Shown: positions 43,159 through 52,262 of the stretch, in pieces | Layout of the letters: each line of letters begins with the position of its first letter | Position numbering within the stretch: position 1 is the first letter of the stretch | Source of the DNA: Paenibacillus typhae | GTDB taxonomy: Bacteria > Bacillota > Bacilli > Paenibacillales > Paenibacillaceae | Length of the DNA: 64,000 nt | Assembly: GCF_900099765.1 (NCBI RefSeq) | Contig: NZ_FNDX01000018.1 | Location: 1 to 64,000 of the forward strand | Direction of reading: 5' to 3' | The notes under the pieces: generated by a model | Seen by the model: only the letters and a program-made list of their open reading frames with translations | Database searches by the model: none | What the model was told of the DNA's origin: nothing | Made by a program: the position numbers and the translations under genes

Positions 43159-43872
43159 TTACCCGTTCCAGCCGGGAATCTGCCGCAGACTACCGTTCAG
43201 AATCTGAACCGTGCTGTTAACCGGAAGACCGCGCGGCGAGGAGGCCGTCTCTATATAGCAGGAAGCAATGCCCACTGCGTTCGCTCCGGCAATATCCGTG
43301 CGGGGATCGTTACCGATCATGATTGCCGAGCTCAGATCAGCACCGTAATTGTCGGTCAGATAACGGTAAAACAGCGGATCAGGCTTGCTGACCCCCGCCT
43401 CTGAGGAGATGGCAATCCCGTCGAACAGGTGCAGGATGTCCAGCATCGTCAGCTCTGCTTCGATAAAGGTCTTCTGGCCGTTGGAGAGCAGGAAGACCTT
43501 TTTGCCGCTGCTTCTAAGCCGCCCGAGAATTTCCGCCACACCCTCATAGAGAGAGATGTGAATCATGGATAAGGTCCGCATCCAGCGTACGGTTTCATGG
43601 AGCCAGGCCTGTCCGGGCTCACCTCCCAAATCCCGGGCGATCTCCCGGAAGACCTCCTCCATAACGAAATCAGGAAACTCACAGTGCCGGGCTGCAGCGG
43701 CAAGCTGCCGGTCCCGTTCTGCCAGAAACTGCTTCTTCAGCTCTGCTCCGTTAATATTCAGCCCGTGATAGCTGAAATGCAGCGACAGCCGCTCCCATAC
43801 CTCACTATGCTCCTCATCTGTCTCAATATCGATCAGAGTACCGTACAAATCAAAGATATAAGTGTCGTACAT
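43159..43872 (-). CDS. HAD-superfamily hydrolase with dehalogenase-like DxY motif
   Basis: This 237-residue protein has the HAD motifs IFDLYGTLID (nucleophile Asp8), VFLLSNGQK (motif II), a Lys in GVSKPDP and IMIGNDPRTDIAGA (motif IV). The second Asp of the phosphatase motif DxDxT is Tyr here (DLYGT), as in haloacid dehalogenase-type enzymes, so simple phosphatase activity is doubtful. It is a single gene. Confidence 0.85.
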   Translation of the reverse strand: MYDTYIFDLYGTLIDIETDEEHSEVWERLSLHFSYHGLNINGAELKKQFLAERDRQLAAAARHCEFPDFVMEEVFREIARDLGGEPGQAWLHETVRWMRTLSMIHISLYEGVAEILGRLRSSGKKVFLLSNGQKTFIEAELTMLDILHLFDGIAISSEAGVSKPDPLFYRYLTDNYGADLSSAIMIGNDPRTDIAGANAVGIASCYIETASSPRGLPVNSTVQILNGSLRQIPGWNG

Positions 43873-44058
43873 ACCTGTTCTCCCCTTTCCTTATCGGCTC
43901 TACATCATCCGGCCTGGTCTGCCGGCATTCCGGACATAAACATCCCTAGTGTACTACAAATAAACAGGTAAGCTGAATATATATGCAACAAAATCCAGGC
44001 CGCTGCCGTTTAGTACATGACTAACACCTGATAAATTAAACCAAAGGAGCTTACAACG

Positions 44059-45099
44059 ATGAAAACTACCCTGAAAACAAGCGCAGCCCTTTTAACCCTA
44101 TCCCTTGCCCTGTCTACCGGAGCTGCTTCAGCCGCTCCTGTGGTCACTTCCCTGAATACAGGCAAAACGCCGCAGGCTGCAGGCATAAGCACCATTGCCG
44201 CCGCCAACACATTTACTATTGAATTAAACGGCTCAGTGCTCACAGAACAAGGCTTCCAGCCTTCCGCAGCCAAAGAGCCGCTTGTGCCGCTGCGCGCGGT
44301 TGCAGAAGCCCTGGGCTTCAGCCTTACCTGGAACCAGTCCAGTAAAACGGCAGAAGTGACCAAAGGCAATATCTTCACAAGCGTTAAGAGCGGTGAGAAC
44401 CGTTACACCGTAAATAAAATGTCCACTACGCTCGGAGCAGCACCGCAGACGCTTGAGAATAAGCTGTTTGTACCCGCTTCCTTTGTGAGCGAAGTGCTGC
44501 AGCAGACTGTATCCGTGGAGGGACAAAAGATCGTGATCGCCTCAGCCATGACGGAAAATGGTGTTATTACTGCTATTAATGCCGACGCAAAGTTCCCGTC
44601 CATTCAGATTAAAGGAACCGGCACCTCCGGCCTTGTACTTAACTTAAGTGAAGATACTGTCCTCCTGAAGGCAGATGGAACCAAGCTGACTGTAGCCGAT
44701 CTGCAAATCGGCATGACTATTGAAGCCGAGCATGCATTGTTCTCTACAAGAAGCCTGCCGCCGCAGACGCCGGCTTATCAGATCACCGTTCTGGATTCCG
44801 CACAGCCGGAAGGTCTGCTGGGCACAGAAGGTACTGTAGAAAGTATAAACACCTCTCAGGACGGAGCGCTGCTGATCCGGATTAACGGTACCGGCCTGAC
44901 GGAAACCTCACAAAGCGAAATCGTGCTCCGCCTGCCCGCTGACGCAGCTATCGTCAATGAGAGCGGCGAGCCTGCCATGGCTGACGCTATTGTCCAGGGC
45001 GCAAAGGTCATCGGCTTCTATGGCCCGATGCTGACCAGAAGCCTCCCGGCTATCGGGACAGCCTGGAAGATTGTCGTGATACCAGCACAGCAGCAGTAG
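44059..45099 (+). CDS. Secreted stalk-domain (copper amine oxidase N-terminal-like) protein
   Basis: This 346-residue protein has a signal peptide (1-26, cleavage after ASA), a copper-amine-oxidase N-terminal-like stalk domain (about 52-160: PLVPLRAVAEALGFSLTWNQ, then NKLFVPASFVSEVL) and a C-terminal beta-rich region (165-346) I do not recognise. Stalk domains are abundant in Paenibacillus surface proteins. AAAGGAG lies before the ATG. No wall-anchoring signal is seen, so it is probably released or loosely wall-bound. Confidence 0.82.
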   Translation: MKTTLKTSAALLTLSLALSTGAASAAPVVTSLNTGKTPQAAGISTIAAANTFTIELNGSVLTEQGFQPSAAKEPLVPLRAVAEALGFSLTWNQSSKTAEVTKGNIFTSVKSGENRYTVNKMSTTLGAAPQTLENKLFVPASFVSEVLQQTVSVEGQKIVIASAMTENGVITAINADAKFPSIQIKGTGTSGLVLNLSEDTVLLKADGTKLTVADLQIGMTIEAEHALFSTRSLPPQTPAYQITVLDSAQPEGLLGTEGTVESINTSQDGALLIRINGTGLTETSQSEIVLRLPADAAIVNESGEPAMADAIVQGAKVIGFYGPMLTRSLPAIGTAWKIVVIPAQQQ

Positions 45100-45115
45100 A
45101 ACAAGCAGCAGCAGG

Positions 45116-45158
45116 AACCGCTGGCCTAGTCATCCTGACAGGGTCAGCGGTTTATTAA
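45116..45158. terminator. Probable bidirectional terminator
   Basis: AACCGCTG (45116-45123) pairs with CAGCGGTT (45145-45152), followed by TATT only, so it is weaker than the others. It lies between convergent genes. Confidence 0.55.
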
Positions 45159-45192
45159 CGTTCCGGCACATGCCGGGAGCATATCCATTCAG

Positions 45193-46767
45193 CTACAGGC
45201 TGCGGGCCTCCCGTAAGGCAGGCTGCCGTCCCAGTGTAACTTTGTTTTTGCCGCCGGTCTTGGACAGGTAAAGCGCCTCGTCCGCCTCGCGGTATAACGC
45301 TTCAAACGTTGCGCCGCTGTCTTTCGTAAAGGCAATGCCGGCGCTGACCGTAAGACTGATCCGCTGGCCGCCGTCGAGCCTGACAAGATGACGGGACATC
45401 TCGCTGCAGAACTTCTCTGCCTCCGCGAGTGCAGCTTCTTCATGGTCTGCAAAGAAGCAGACGGCGAATTCCTCGCCTCCGATGCGTCCGGCAATGCCCC
45501 GGTTCTGGTACATCCGGAGTATTTTGTCCGAGAAATCAGTCAGAGCCTGGTCTCCGGCCATATGGCCATATGTATCATTAATCAGCTTGAAATCATCAAT
45601 ATCAAACAGCAGCAGGGCTATCCCCGCTTCATTTTGCAATGCATAATTCTCGATCAGCCGCATAAAATGCCTGCGGTTATACAGTCCCGTCAGATCGTCC
45701 ACCGTAGCCTGATAAAGGAGCTCACGCTCATATCTTTTTTTCTCACTGAGATCACTGAATACAATAAGCATCCCCGCCGACATCCCTGGTCCCGGCTCAG
45801 TGGCAATCAGAGACAGGCCATAACAGGACCCGTCCGTACCGGGGACATCAAGTTCGAACTGGCCCTCCAGCCGCTGGTAATAATGTACCGCCACCTCACC
45901 GTAGCGTTCCAGCAGCAGAAAAATATTTTTGCCGAGCCACGATTTCTCGGTCCTCTCTGCCAGTGCTGACAGCATAAGCTCACCGGCCTCATTGATATCA
46001 ATGATATTGTTGAAGCGGTCGGTCAGCACAATGCCATCCTTCATATTTTCGATAATCTGCTTTTTAGCATGGGGATAGAGCGAGAGCTCCGGGTCGCGGA
46101 ACATGGAGAAGTAGCCCACAATCACCGGAGGCAGGTAGGTAAAGGCAATGAAGCCGGTCATTGTAATTCTGAGCAGCGGCAGCAGAAAGATAGACCCGAT
46201 GGGAATAAGCAGACTGAGCAGCATGAGGACATTCCATTTAAAATGATATTTGGACGCACTCTGCAAGGAAACGGCCAGCAGAAAAACTGCGTATACGCCA
46301 AACAGCTGGTCATACGCAATGAGCGCCATATTAAGAACGGTCGGATGTACGACAATCCCGCTCACACCCGCCACGGTATTCATGCCTACCCCGTTACGCA
46401 TCAGATGATGCCACGAATCAGTGAAAATCAGCAGCACATAAAGAGCTACCGGAATGCAAAAAAGAGCCAGCCGCCTGTTCAGCCCGTCCGATGAACGTGA
46501 TATGTATTCTTTGACTACAGCATAAGTAAAGATGGTGCTCAGGAACAGCGGAGCCTGCTGAAGATTCCTCCACCACAGCTTGGCCCGGAAGGATTCCGAG
46601 AGAATTTCTCCGGCGGTAGCCGCAAAAATTACACTGACCAGCAGCAAGAGAATCCATAAGTAACGCCTTCCCGGTGTGTTGCGGTACCGGCAGGAGCTGA
46701 CGCCCATGTAGAGACTTAGAACACTGCCCATAATTAAATAATAGGGATAACCCTGCATCCATGGCAT
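45193..46767 (-). CDS. 7TM-sensor PAS-GGDEF diguanylate cyclase
   Basis: This 524-residue protein has seven or eight N-terminal membrane helices (residues 8-222) of the type found before histidine-kinase-like sensors, a PAS-like domain (about 235-340) and a GGDEF domain (about 350-515) with DDLTGLYNRRHF and the active site GGEEF (430-434). The RxxD inhibitory site is not present. It should synthesise c-di-GMP on a membrane or small-molecule signal. AGGAG lies 9 nt before the ATG at 46767. Monocistronic. Confidence 0.92.
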   Translation of the reverse strand: MPWMQGYPYYLIMGSVLSLYMGVSSCRYRNTPGRRYLWILLLLVSVIFAATAGEILSESFRAKLWWRNLQQAPLFLSTIFTYAVVKEYISRSSDGLNRRLALFCIPVALYVLLIFTDSWHHLMRNGVGMNTVAGVSGIVVHPTVLNMALIAYDQLFGVYAVFLLAVSLQSASKYHFKWNVLMLLSLLIPIGSIFLLPLLRITMTGFIAFTYLPPVIVGYFSMFRDPELSLYPHAKKQIIENMKDGIVLTDRFNNIIDINEAGELMLSALAERTEKSWLGKNIFLLLERYGEVAVHYYQRLEGQFELDVPGTDGSCYGLSLIATEPGPGMSAGMLIVFSDLSEKKRYERELLYQATVDDLTGLYNRRHFMRLIENYALQNEAGIALLLFDIDDFKLINDTYGHMAGDQALTDFSDKILRMYQNRGIAGRIGGEEFAVCFFADHEEAALAEAEKFCSEMSRHLVRLDGGQRISLTVSAGIAFTKDSGATFEALYREADEALYLSKTGGKNKVTLGRQPALREARSL

Positions 46768-46840
46768 GTCATATTTCTCCTAATTTAGTAATAGCTTTGC
46801 CTTATTATATCCTACTCCTGTTCACAATTGAACCTTCTGC

Positions 46841-46879
46841 CCAAAATAGACAAAGACCCTGCGGGCAGCCCGCAGGGTC
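46841..46879 (-). terminator. Strong intrinsic terminator
   Basis: GACCCTGCGGG and CCCGCAGGGTC form a perfect 11-bp stem around a 3-nt loop; on the minus strand TTTGTCTATTTT follows. It ends either the SDR transcript or a separate small RNA. Confidence 0.85.
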
Positions 46880-47060
46880 ATATTAAAGGTGAGAAGCGAA
46901 TTTTTAGTTATGCCAGTTTCCAGTTGCTAGGGGACAAATCCTGAAAACAACCGACGAAATCTCGATTTTGTTTTCTGTTTCCCTTTCAGATAGTACATGG
47001 GTAATCAACTACCTTTCGGAATACACATTACATGCCGTTCCATCCGTTAATTGATGCCTT
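46855..47060 (-). ncRNA. Candidate structured small RNA or long 3' UTR
   Basis: A non-coding stretch of about 200 nt on the minus strand ends in a perfect terminator and can fold into consecutive hairpins: GGTAGT/ACTATC (about 47015-46990), GAAAACAA/TTGTTTTC (about 46975-46942) and paired AACTGG repeats (about 46925-46910). No coding frame is present. I do not recognise an RNA family. It may be an independent sRNA or the 3' UTR of the SDR gene. Confidence 0.4.
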
Positions 47061-47122
47061 CCACTTCCCACCTGCTTATCATTACCCGTAAAAGCAGACT
47101 TTCAAACATAAACCAGCTGCAA

Positions 47123-47911
47123 TTACAGCGATCTTACCGCACCTCCGTCAATCAGCAGCGCCTGACCGGTGATATACGTATTGGCAAAAGAACCGAGGAA
47201 AACCGCCGCTTTTCCGAACTCCTCCGGCGTCCCCGCCCGGCCAAGCGGGATATTCTTCAGCGAGGCCTGCTGAATCTCTTCAAGCGCCCGGCCCTGGGCC
47301 TCGGCCCGCTTGCTGTCCAGCTGGGCCAGCCGGTCTGTGCTGATCCGACCGGGGGCGAGCGTATTGATCAGAATGCCGTCAGGCGCGAGCTCGGCGGCAA
47401 GACTTTTATTCAGCGCCTGAACGCCGGCGCGGAACACATTGGATAGAATCAGCCCGTCGATCGGCTGTTTGATGGATGCGGAGCTGATCGTGACAATTCT
47501 TCCGCCTCCGGCTGCGCGCAAGAAGGGCAGCGCCTCGCGGATCAGCCGCACCGTGCTCATCAGCGTCAGCTCGAAGCCGCCGGCCCAGTCGCTTTCGGCC
47601 ATATCGGAGAAGCCCCCGCCCGGAGGCCCGCCGGCATTAGTGACCAGCACATCAATGCCTCCGGCCCATCCGGCCGCAGCAGCAATGGCCTCGCGTACGG
47701 CCTCCGGGTCTGTAACATCCATTTCTACCACCGCCACCTCCGCGCCGCTCTCCGCCTCAATCCGCTGCGCAGCTGCTTCAAGCTGCAGCTGGCTGCGGCT
47801 GGCTATCGTCACTTTAGCCCCTTCACGCGCGAACTCCAGCGCAGTAGCCAGTCCCAGCCCTTTGCTCGCAGCCGCTACAAATACCGATTTGCCTGCCAGA
47901 CCTAGATCCAT
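47123..47911 (-). CDS. SDR-family protein lacking the catalytic Tyr-Lys pair
   Basis: This 262-residue Rossmann protein is annotated by its VAAASKGLGLATALEFAREG nucleotide-binding start, NAGGPPGGGF and IVTISSASIKQPIDGL. Where standard SDRs have Tyr-x-x-x-Lys, this one reads SNVFR, so both catalytic residues are replaced (Ser and Arg), and the dinucleotide motif is AAASKGLG rather than GASxGIG. It belongs with the BKR-like SDR subgroup that has lost the usual tetrad. Enzymatic activity is uncertain. CAGGAGG lies before the ATG. Confidence 0.85.
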   Translation of the reverse strand: MDLGLAGKSVFVAAASKGLGLATALEFAREGAKVTIASRSQLQLEAAAQRIEAESGAEVAVVEMDVTDPEAVREAIAAAAGWAGGIDVLVTNAGGPPGGGFSDMAESDWAGGFELTLMSTVRLIREALPFLRAAGGGRIVTISSASIKQPIDGLILSNVFRAGVQALNKSLAAELAPDGILINTLAPGRISTDRLAQLDSKRAEAQGRALEEIQQASLKNIPLGRAGTPEEFGKAAVFLGSFANTYITGQALLIDGGAVRSL

Positions 47912-48009
47912 CTCTTTTCCGCCTCCTGGTTCAAGTTCCGCCGGCTGTCTGCAGCGGGATAAACCAATTGTAAAAGAGAGCGTAAAGGATATCCAGTCCG
48001 GCTTCCCCT

Positions 48010-48876
48010 TTACACATCGTATTCCAGCTGCTTCTTGGCCTGGACAATGAAGTCCAGCGGATTCTCGATCGCCGCCGCATCATACTGTACAGCTCCGATC
48101 TTGAGTCCAAGATTAACCTTGTATTTGCCGGAGAATTCATTTTCGTTCAATTGCTGAAGCTTGAGCTTAATCCGTTCAATTACAATCCTCGCACCATCGT
48201 GGTCCGTAAAGAGCAGCAGCCCCCAGGTCGCATCGTCCTTATCCAGCAGATAGAGCGCATCATTCGTGCGGATACTCGACTGGCTTAGCTGGGAGACGTC
48301 ATAGATCGCCTCGGACAGCTGCTCCTCCGGGATGAGCCTGCGGATCTCGCTCCAGTATTTCACCTTAACGACCAGAAGCGTCAGCGGAATCCCGTAGCGG
48401 GTGGAAATCCCCGTAAACAGGCTGGCGTCCTTCTGAAAAGCGACGCTGTTGCGCAGATCGGTATTCTCATCCACCGTAGCCAGATTGGCGGTTGTCTTCT
48501 TCAGCCGCTCATTCTCTGCCTGCAGCTCCCTGGAGCTTGAGGTGAAGATCCACAGCATCACTGTGATAAGCGGAACCATAACCAGCCAGAAGTAAGTGCT
48601 GACTCCGATCGTCTCTCCCCTTGATACCGTCTGATATACAGTAAAGAGGCCGTAGATGAAGATAAAAGCAAGGTTCAGCGTCAGCCCCGCGGTTACCGTG
48701 GTGAAGTACGTTACCAGCGCCAGCAGGAACGCGATATTCAGAATGATGATATTCTGCATATACCCGCTGCCGGAACCGGCGATAAACACAACACAGATGA
48801 ACATCAGCACCAGAAAGCCGAGGAAGCCAAGGTCTGATGCCAGGCTGCTGCGGTTACGTCTCACGTCTATCACCAC
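48010..48876 (-). CDS. Membrane protein with degenerate GGDEF domain (YdaK-like c-di-GMP receptor)
   Basis: This 288-residue protein has about four membrane helices (18-115), a short coiled coil (ELQAENERLKKTTANLA) and a C-terminal GGDEF-like domain (about 135-285) in which the GGDEF signature is absent (LYLLDKDDATWGLLLF at the equivalent place). This matches Bacillus YdaK, an inactive GGDEF receptor thought to switch on the YdaJLMN polysaccharide machinery. It overlaps the BcsB-like gene end by 23 nt. It is last in the exopolysaccharide operon, unlike Bacillus where the homologue comes second. Confidence 0.82.
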   Translation of the reverse strand: MVIDVRRNRSSLASDLGFLGFLVLMFICVVFIAGSGSGYMQNIIILNIAFLLALVTYFTTVTAGLTLNLAFIFIYGLFTVYQTVSRGETIGVSTYFWLVMVPLITVMLWIFTSSSRELQAENERLKKTTANLATVDENTDLRNSVAFQKDASLFTGISTRYGIPLTLLVVKVKYWSEIRRLIPEEQLSEAIYDVSQLSQSSIRTNDALYLLDKDDATWGLLLFTDHDGARIVIERIKLKLQQLNENEFSGKYKVNLGLKIGAVQYDAAAIENPLDFIVQAKKQLEYDV

Positions 48877-50953
48877 GTTTCTTCATATGTTTGCGGAGCA
48901 GCAGAAGAAGAGCTGCAAGTACGAGGGCAACTACAAGGACTACAGCAACGACGAAGCTAAGCACATCGCTGCGCTGCACAATCTGCTCCAGCGCCGAATC
49001 CTGCTGTGCCCCTGTATCGGTCTTGAACCGGTAGGCACTGACAGTACCATCCTTGTCGGCAACCACAGCATCGCCGAATACCTTCCACTTGTCCTTTTCG
49101 CTGGCAATCAGCCGGGAAGCAAGATAATAACCCTCGGCATTTACCGCAGTAACCGCCATATAGCCGCGGCCGTTCCCGTAAGGGGATTCCACCAGCTGCA
49201 GTGTTCCTATCGCTGAGCCGTACTGCTCTTCAATGCTCATTTTTTCATTGGAAACAAAGGTTGTCCCGTCCTTGCTGTACCGGAAAAACAGCTTATCGTT
49301 GTTATCCCGGATAATCCGGTTGTTCTGATAGGAGCCGACGGCCAGGATGTTGTTATTCTTCAAATTATCGGCACTGACCTCGTCAGTATAATAGTGGATG
49401 TCACCGGTGTTGCCTTCCGAATACTGACCCAGCAGATTGAAGACATTGGCCAGACTCTGATAGGCATAGTCATCCATTTCCTGAGGCAGCACCACCGCTA
49501 CATGATTATAAATGCCGTCCCGCAGAAACGGATACGGATAGTTATTGAACAGCAGGTCTGTCCGGTCCTTGGTATTCAGATGCAGCAGCGATTCCTTATC
49601 GATGTACGCCCACGGCATCTGTTCGGTATTCGGTGTACATACGGCGTTTTCCATCTCCAGATCAAAGGCCACCGTAACCGAGAAATTGCCGGAGATATTG
49701 AGATTCTTAGGCACTGCCAGAGTGAGCGTATCGCCGTTGGCCAGCTCCTTCGCCAGCTTCTTGCTGCCGATCGGTGTACCGTTGATGCTCACGGTAACCA
49801 GCGAGCGTGAGAAGTCGAGATTGCCGGCATAGCGGAAATCAAGGCTGATCCTTCCGGCATCAGCGATCGACCGGTTGGACGGCAGGGCGACGAAATAGGT
49901 CTGCTCCCGGTGGTTCGGGCCGGACAGCTTGTCACCGGATTCAGTGAGGGTTACATCCGAGCTGATGCTGCCCGCCGGCTCGTCCACCTGCGTTGAGTCG
50001 TCGATCACCTTCAGGTCACCTGCAAGCTGGCTCATCAGCTCGGTGCTGGCTGCCATTCTCCCGGCCTTGATCAGCAGGCTCTCATCCTGCGAGGTCACGA
50101 CCAGCGTCGGCCGGCTGTCCTTATTTATCAGCTGGATCAGCGCATGCGTGCCCAGATCCTCCTCTGTACTAAGCTGCTGCTTCAGTTCAGCGGGTACACG
50201 GCCGTACATGGCCACCAGCACTACAGCATTCTTGTCCTTCACAGTATCCTCCCGGTAAGGGAGCATACCGATCGTTTTGTCTGTCAGCGCATTCTCTTTG
50301 GCGAAGCCCGACAAAGCATAAGTAGCCGCCTCCAGCTCAGCACCGGAAGCCCCCGCCGGTACGGTGATCAGACTCTTGCCGCTCTTCACGTTATCAATGC
50401 CGGAGAACCGCTCGCTGAAATCGCCGATGCCGCCGGTAAGCGCCTTGGTGCTATAGGTTACAGCTATACTTGAGGTATTGAAGAAATGAAGCCAGTTGTC
50501 CGGCGAATGATCCACGTAACACACCTGATTATTGTCTGCCGCCGTTTTCAGATCGCCCTGAAGGGTCAGCGTGTTGCTGTCTTTTTTCAAAAAACCCCTA
50601 GGCGCAGTAATGCTGATAATCTGCTCCCCGTTGTCTCCAGGCGACGGCCGGAAGGAGTGGAACGGGATACCGTTCAGTGACAGCGTTATACTCGACATCT
50701 GCTCCCTTGTGATTTGCGAAACCTGAAAATGCAGGTTGATCTTTACGTCTTCCACATTCCAGTAATCCATCACTGTAAAAAACTGCTGTGACGATGCTCC
50801 GCCGGAAAGCGCAGTATCCGTGCCGGTGAAGGAGGTTTCATAGGTCAGTCTGCCGGCACCCGGAAGCACTGCGGCTGCAGAAGCCGGGGGCAGCAGAGAC
50901 AGGAAAAGAGCGAGGCAGAGCGTAAGCAGCATGATCTGTTTTTTTATTGTCAT
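48854..50953 (-). CDS. Cellulose synthase regulatory subunit BcsB-like protein (YdaN-like)
   Basis: This 699-residue protein has a signal peptide (1-27, ending ASA), two repeats of carbohydrate-binding-like and flavodoxin-like modules typical of BcsB (FFTVMDYWNVEDVKINLHFQ near residue 60; ISLDFRYAGNLDFSRSLVTV near 380) and one C-terminal membrane helix (about 665-690) with a charged tail. It would sit outside the membrane and guide the growing glycan made by the adjacent synthase. It lies 39 nt after the synthase gene. Confidence 0.88.
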   Translation of the reverse strand: MTIKKQIMLLTLCLALFLSLLPPASAAAVLPGAGRLTYETSFTGTDTALSGGASSQQFFTVMDYWNVEDVKINLHFQVSQITREQMSSITLSLNGIPFHSFRPSPGDNGEQIISITAPRGFLKKDSNTLTLQGDLKTAADNNQVCYVDHSPDNWLHFFNTSSIAVTYSTKALTGGIGDFSERFSGIDNVKSGKSLITVPAGASGAELEAATYALSGFAKENALTDKTIGMLPYREDTVKDKNAVVLVAMYGRVPAELKQQLSTEEDLGTHALIQLINKDSRPTLVVTSQDESLLIKAGRMAASTELMSQLAGDLKVIDDSTQVDEPAGSISSDVTLTESGDKLSGPNHREQTYFVALPSNRSIADAGRISLDFRYAGNLDFSRSLVTVSINGTPIGSKKLAKELANGDTLTLAVPKNLNISGNFSVTVAFDLEMENAVCTPNTEQMPWAYIDKESLLHLNTKDRTDLLFNNYPYPFLRDGIYNHVAVVLPQEMDDYAYQSLANVFNLLGQYSEGNTGDIHYYTDEVSADNLKNNNILAVGSYQNNRIIRDNNDKLFFRYSKDGTTFVSNEKMSIEEQYGSAIGTLQLVESPYGNGRGYMAVTAVNAEGYYLASRLIASEKDKWKVFGDAVVADKDGTVSAYRFKTDTGAQQDSALEQIVQRSDVLSFVVAVVLVVALVLAALLLLLRKHMKKRGDRRET

Positions 50954-50992
50954 CCGTATCTCCTGTGTCCCTTATTTATCTTCCATCAGCGC

Positions 50993-52243
50993 CTAGTAGC
51001 GCTCGGTTTTATACCATTTGGCTTCCCGCTTGAAAATAACGTCCTTGAGGTAGTTATACATCCCGTATGCGGCAACGGCCATCCACAGCTGGCAGTAAGA
51101 AACATACATCAGCAGAATAATGCCCAGATTGGATAAGCTCATCTCCCCCTTTTCTGTCGTCAGCGTGACAAAAATTCCGACCACGAACAACACAATGGCC
51201 AGCAGCCACAGAAAGCTGCTCAGGCCGGCAATTGTGGTATGCACGTATCCCATCGCATGCAGCACCAGCAGCAGGTCAGAGGTGATCAGTGAGATCAGCA
51301 GCAGAAAATAAATCGACACATAATACAGAATATCAAAGCGGATTTTGGAGGCGGAGCGGTCGAAAAGCAGCGGCAGATTTTTGACAATGACATAGACATT
51401 GCCTTTGGCCCAGCGGGTCCGCTGCTTGAACCAGACCTTTACCGTCTGCGGCTCCTGCTCCCAGGTGACCGACTTCGGCTGGAATTTGATCCGGTAGCCC
51501 ATCATGTAAATGCGGAAGCTGATTTCGGTATCCTCGGCAATCGCTTTGACATCCCAGCCGCCGATCGCCTCTACAATGGACCTGCGCATAATAAAGTTGG
51601 TTCCCGGAATGGTGCACAGCTTGAACAGCTTCCACCGTCCGGCCTGGGCCATCCACTGAAAAGACAGCGTCTCTATATTAATAAACCGGGTGAGCAGACT
51701 GGCATCACGGTTGCGTGTCCGGAACTTGCCGATGACAGCGCCGAGACGCTGATCGGATACGATCTCGGCGACCAGATATTTCAGCGCCGTCCGCTCAGGC
51801 GTATTGTCGGCATCGTAAATGGCGATCAGCTCCCCTTTGCTGCGGGTAAAGCCGATGTTCAGCGCATTGGACTTTCCTTTTCCTCCGGTGACGGAATCGG
51901 TATTGATGATGAGCAGATTGCGTTCCGGATATCTATCTTGTATATTTCCCAGCAGCACTGCACTGTTATCCGAGGAATTGTCATTAATGACAATGATCTC
52001 ATAGCGGTCATGCGGATAATCCAGCGCAAGCAGCGATTCTACAGTCTTACTGATTACTACACCCTCATTGTGGGCAGGAACCATGACCGTCACAAACGGA
52101 TATTCACCCTTGATTTCCGGAACCTTTTCCCGCTCCGTTTGAATGTAATACAAGTATCCCGCAATAATCAGGGCAACATTGACCAGCAGCAGCGACCAGA
52201 TACAGATCACCGCAATTACCATCAGCACGTCCGAGATCGTCAT
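50993..52243 (-). CDS. Processive family-2 glycosyltransferase (YdaM-like polysaccharide synthase)
   Basis: This 416-residue membrane glycosyltransferase has one N-terminal helix (5-30), a cytoplasmic GT2 domain with VTVMVPAHNEG, the UDP/Mg motif IAIYDADN, the base motif AIAEDTEIS and the processivity motif QRTRW, and four C-terminal helices. No PilZ domain is fused, so c-di-GMP control would go through the degenerate GGDEF protein encoded downstream. It polymerises the exopolysaccharide; the sugar is unknown. It follows the DUF2334 gene by 19 nt. Confidence 0.92.
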   Translation of the reverse strand: MTISDVLMVIAVICIWSLLLVNVALIIAGYLYYIQTEREKVPEIKGEYPFVTVMVPAHNEGVVISKTVESLLALDYPHDRYEIIVINDNSSDNSAVLLGNIQDRYPERNLLIINTDSVTGGKGKSNALNIGFTRSKGELIAIYDADNTPERTALKYLVAEIVSDQRLGAVIGKFRTRNRDASLLTRFINIETLSFQWMAQAGRWKLFKLCTIPGTNFIMRRSIVEAIGGWDVKAIAEDTEISFRIYMMGYRIKFQPKSVTWEQEPQTVKVWFKQRTRWAKGNVYVIVKNLPLLFDRSASKIRFDILYYVSIYFLLLISLITSDLLLVLHAMGYVHTTIAGLSSFLWLLAIVLFVVGIFVTLTTEKGEMSLSNLGIILLMYVSYCQLWMAVAAYGMYNYLKDVIFKREAKWYKTERY

Positions 52244-52262
52244 GTCAGCCTCCTGACCAAGC

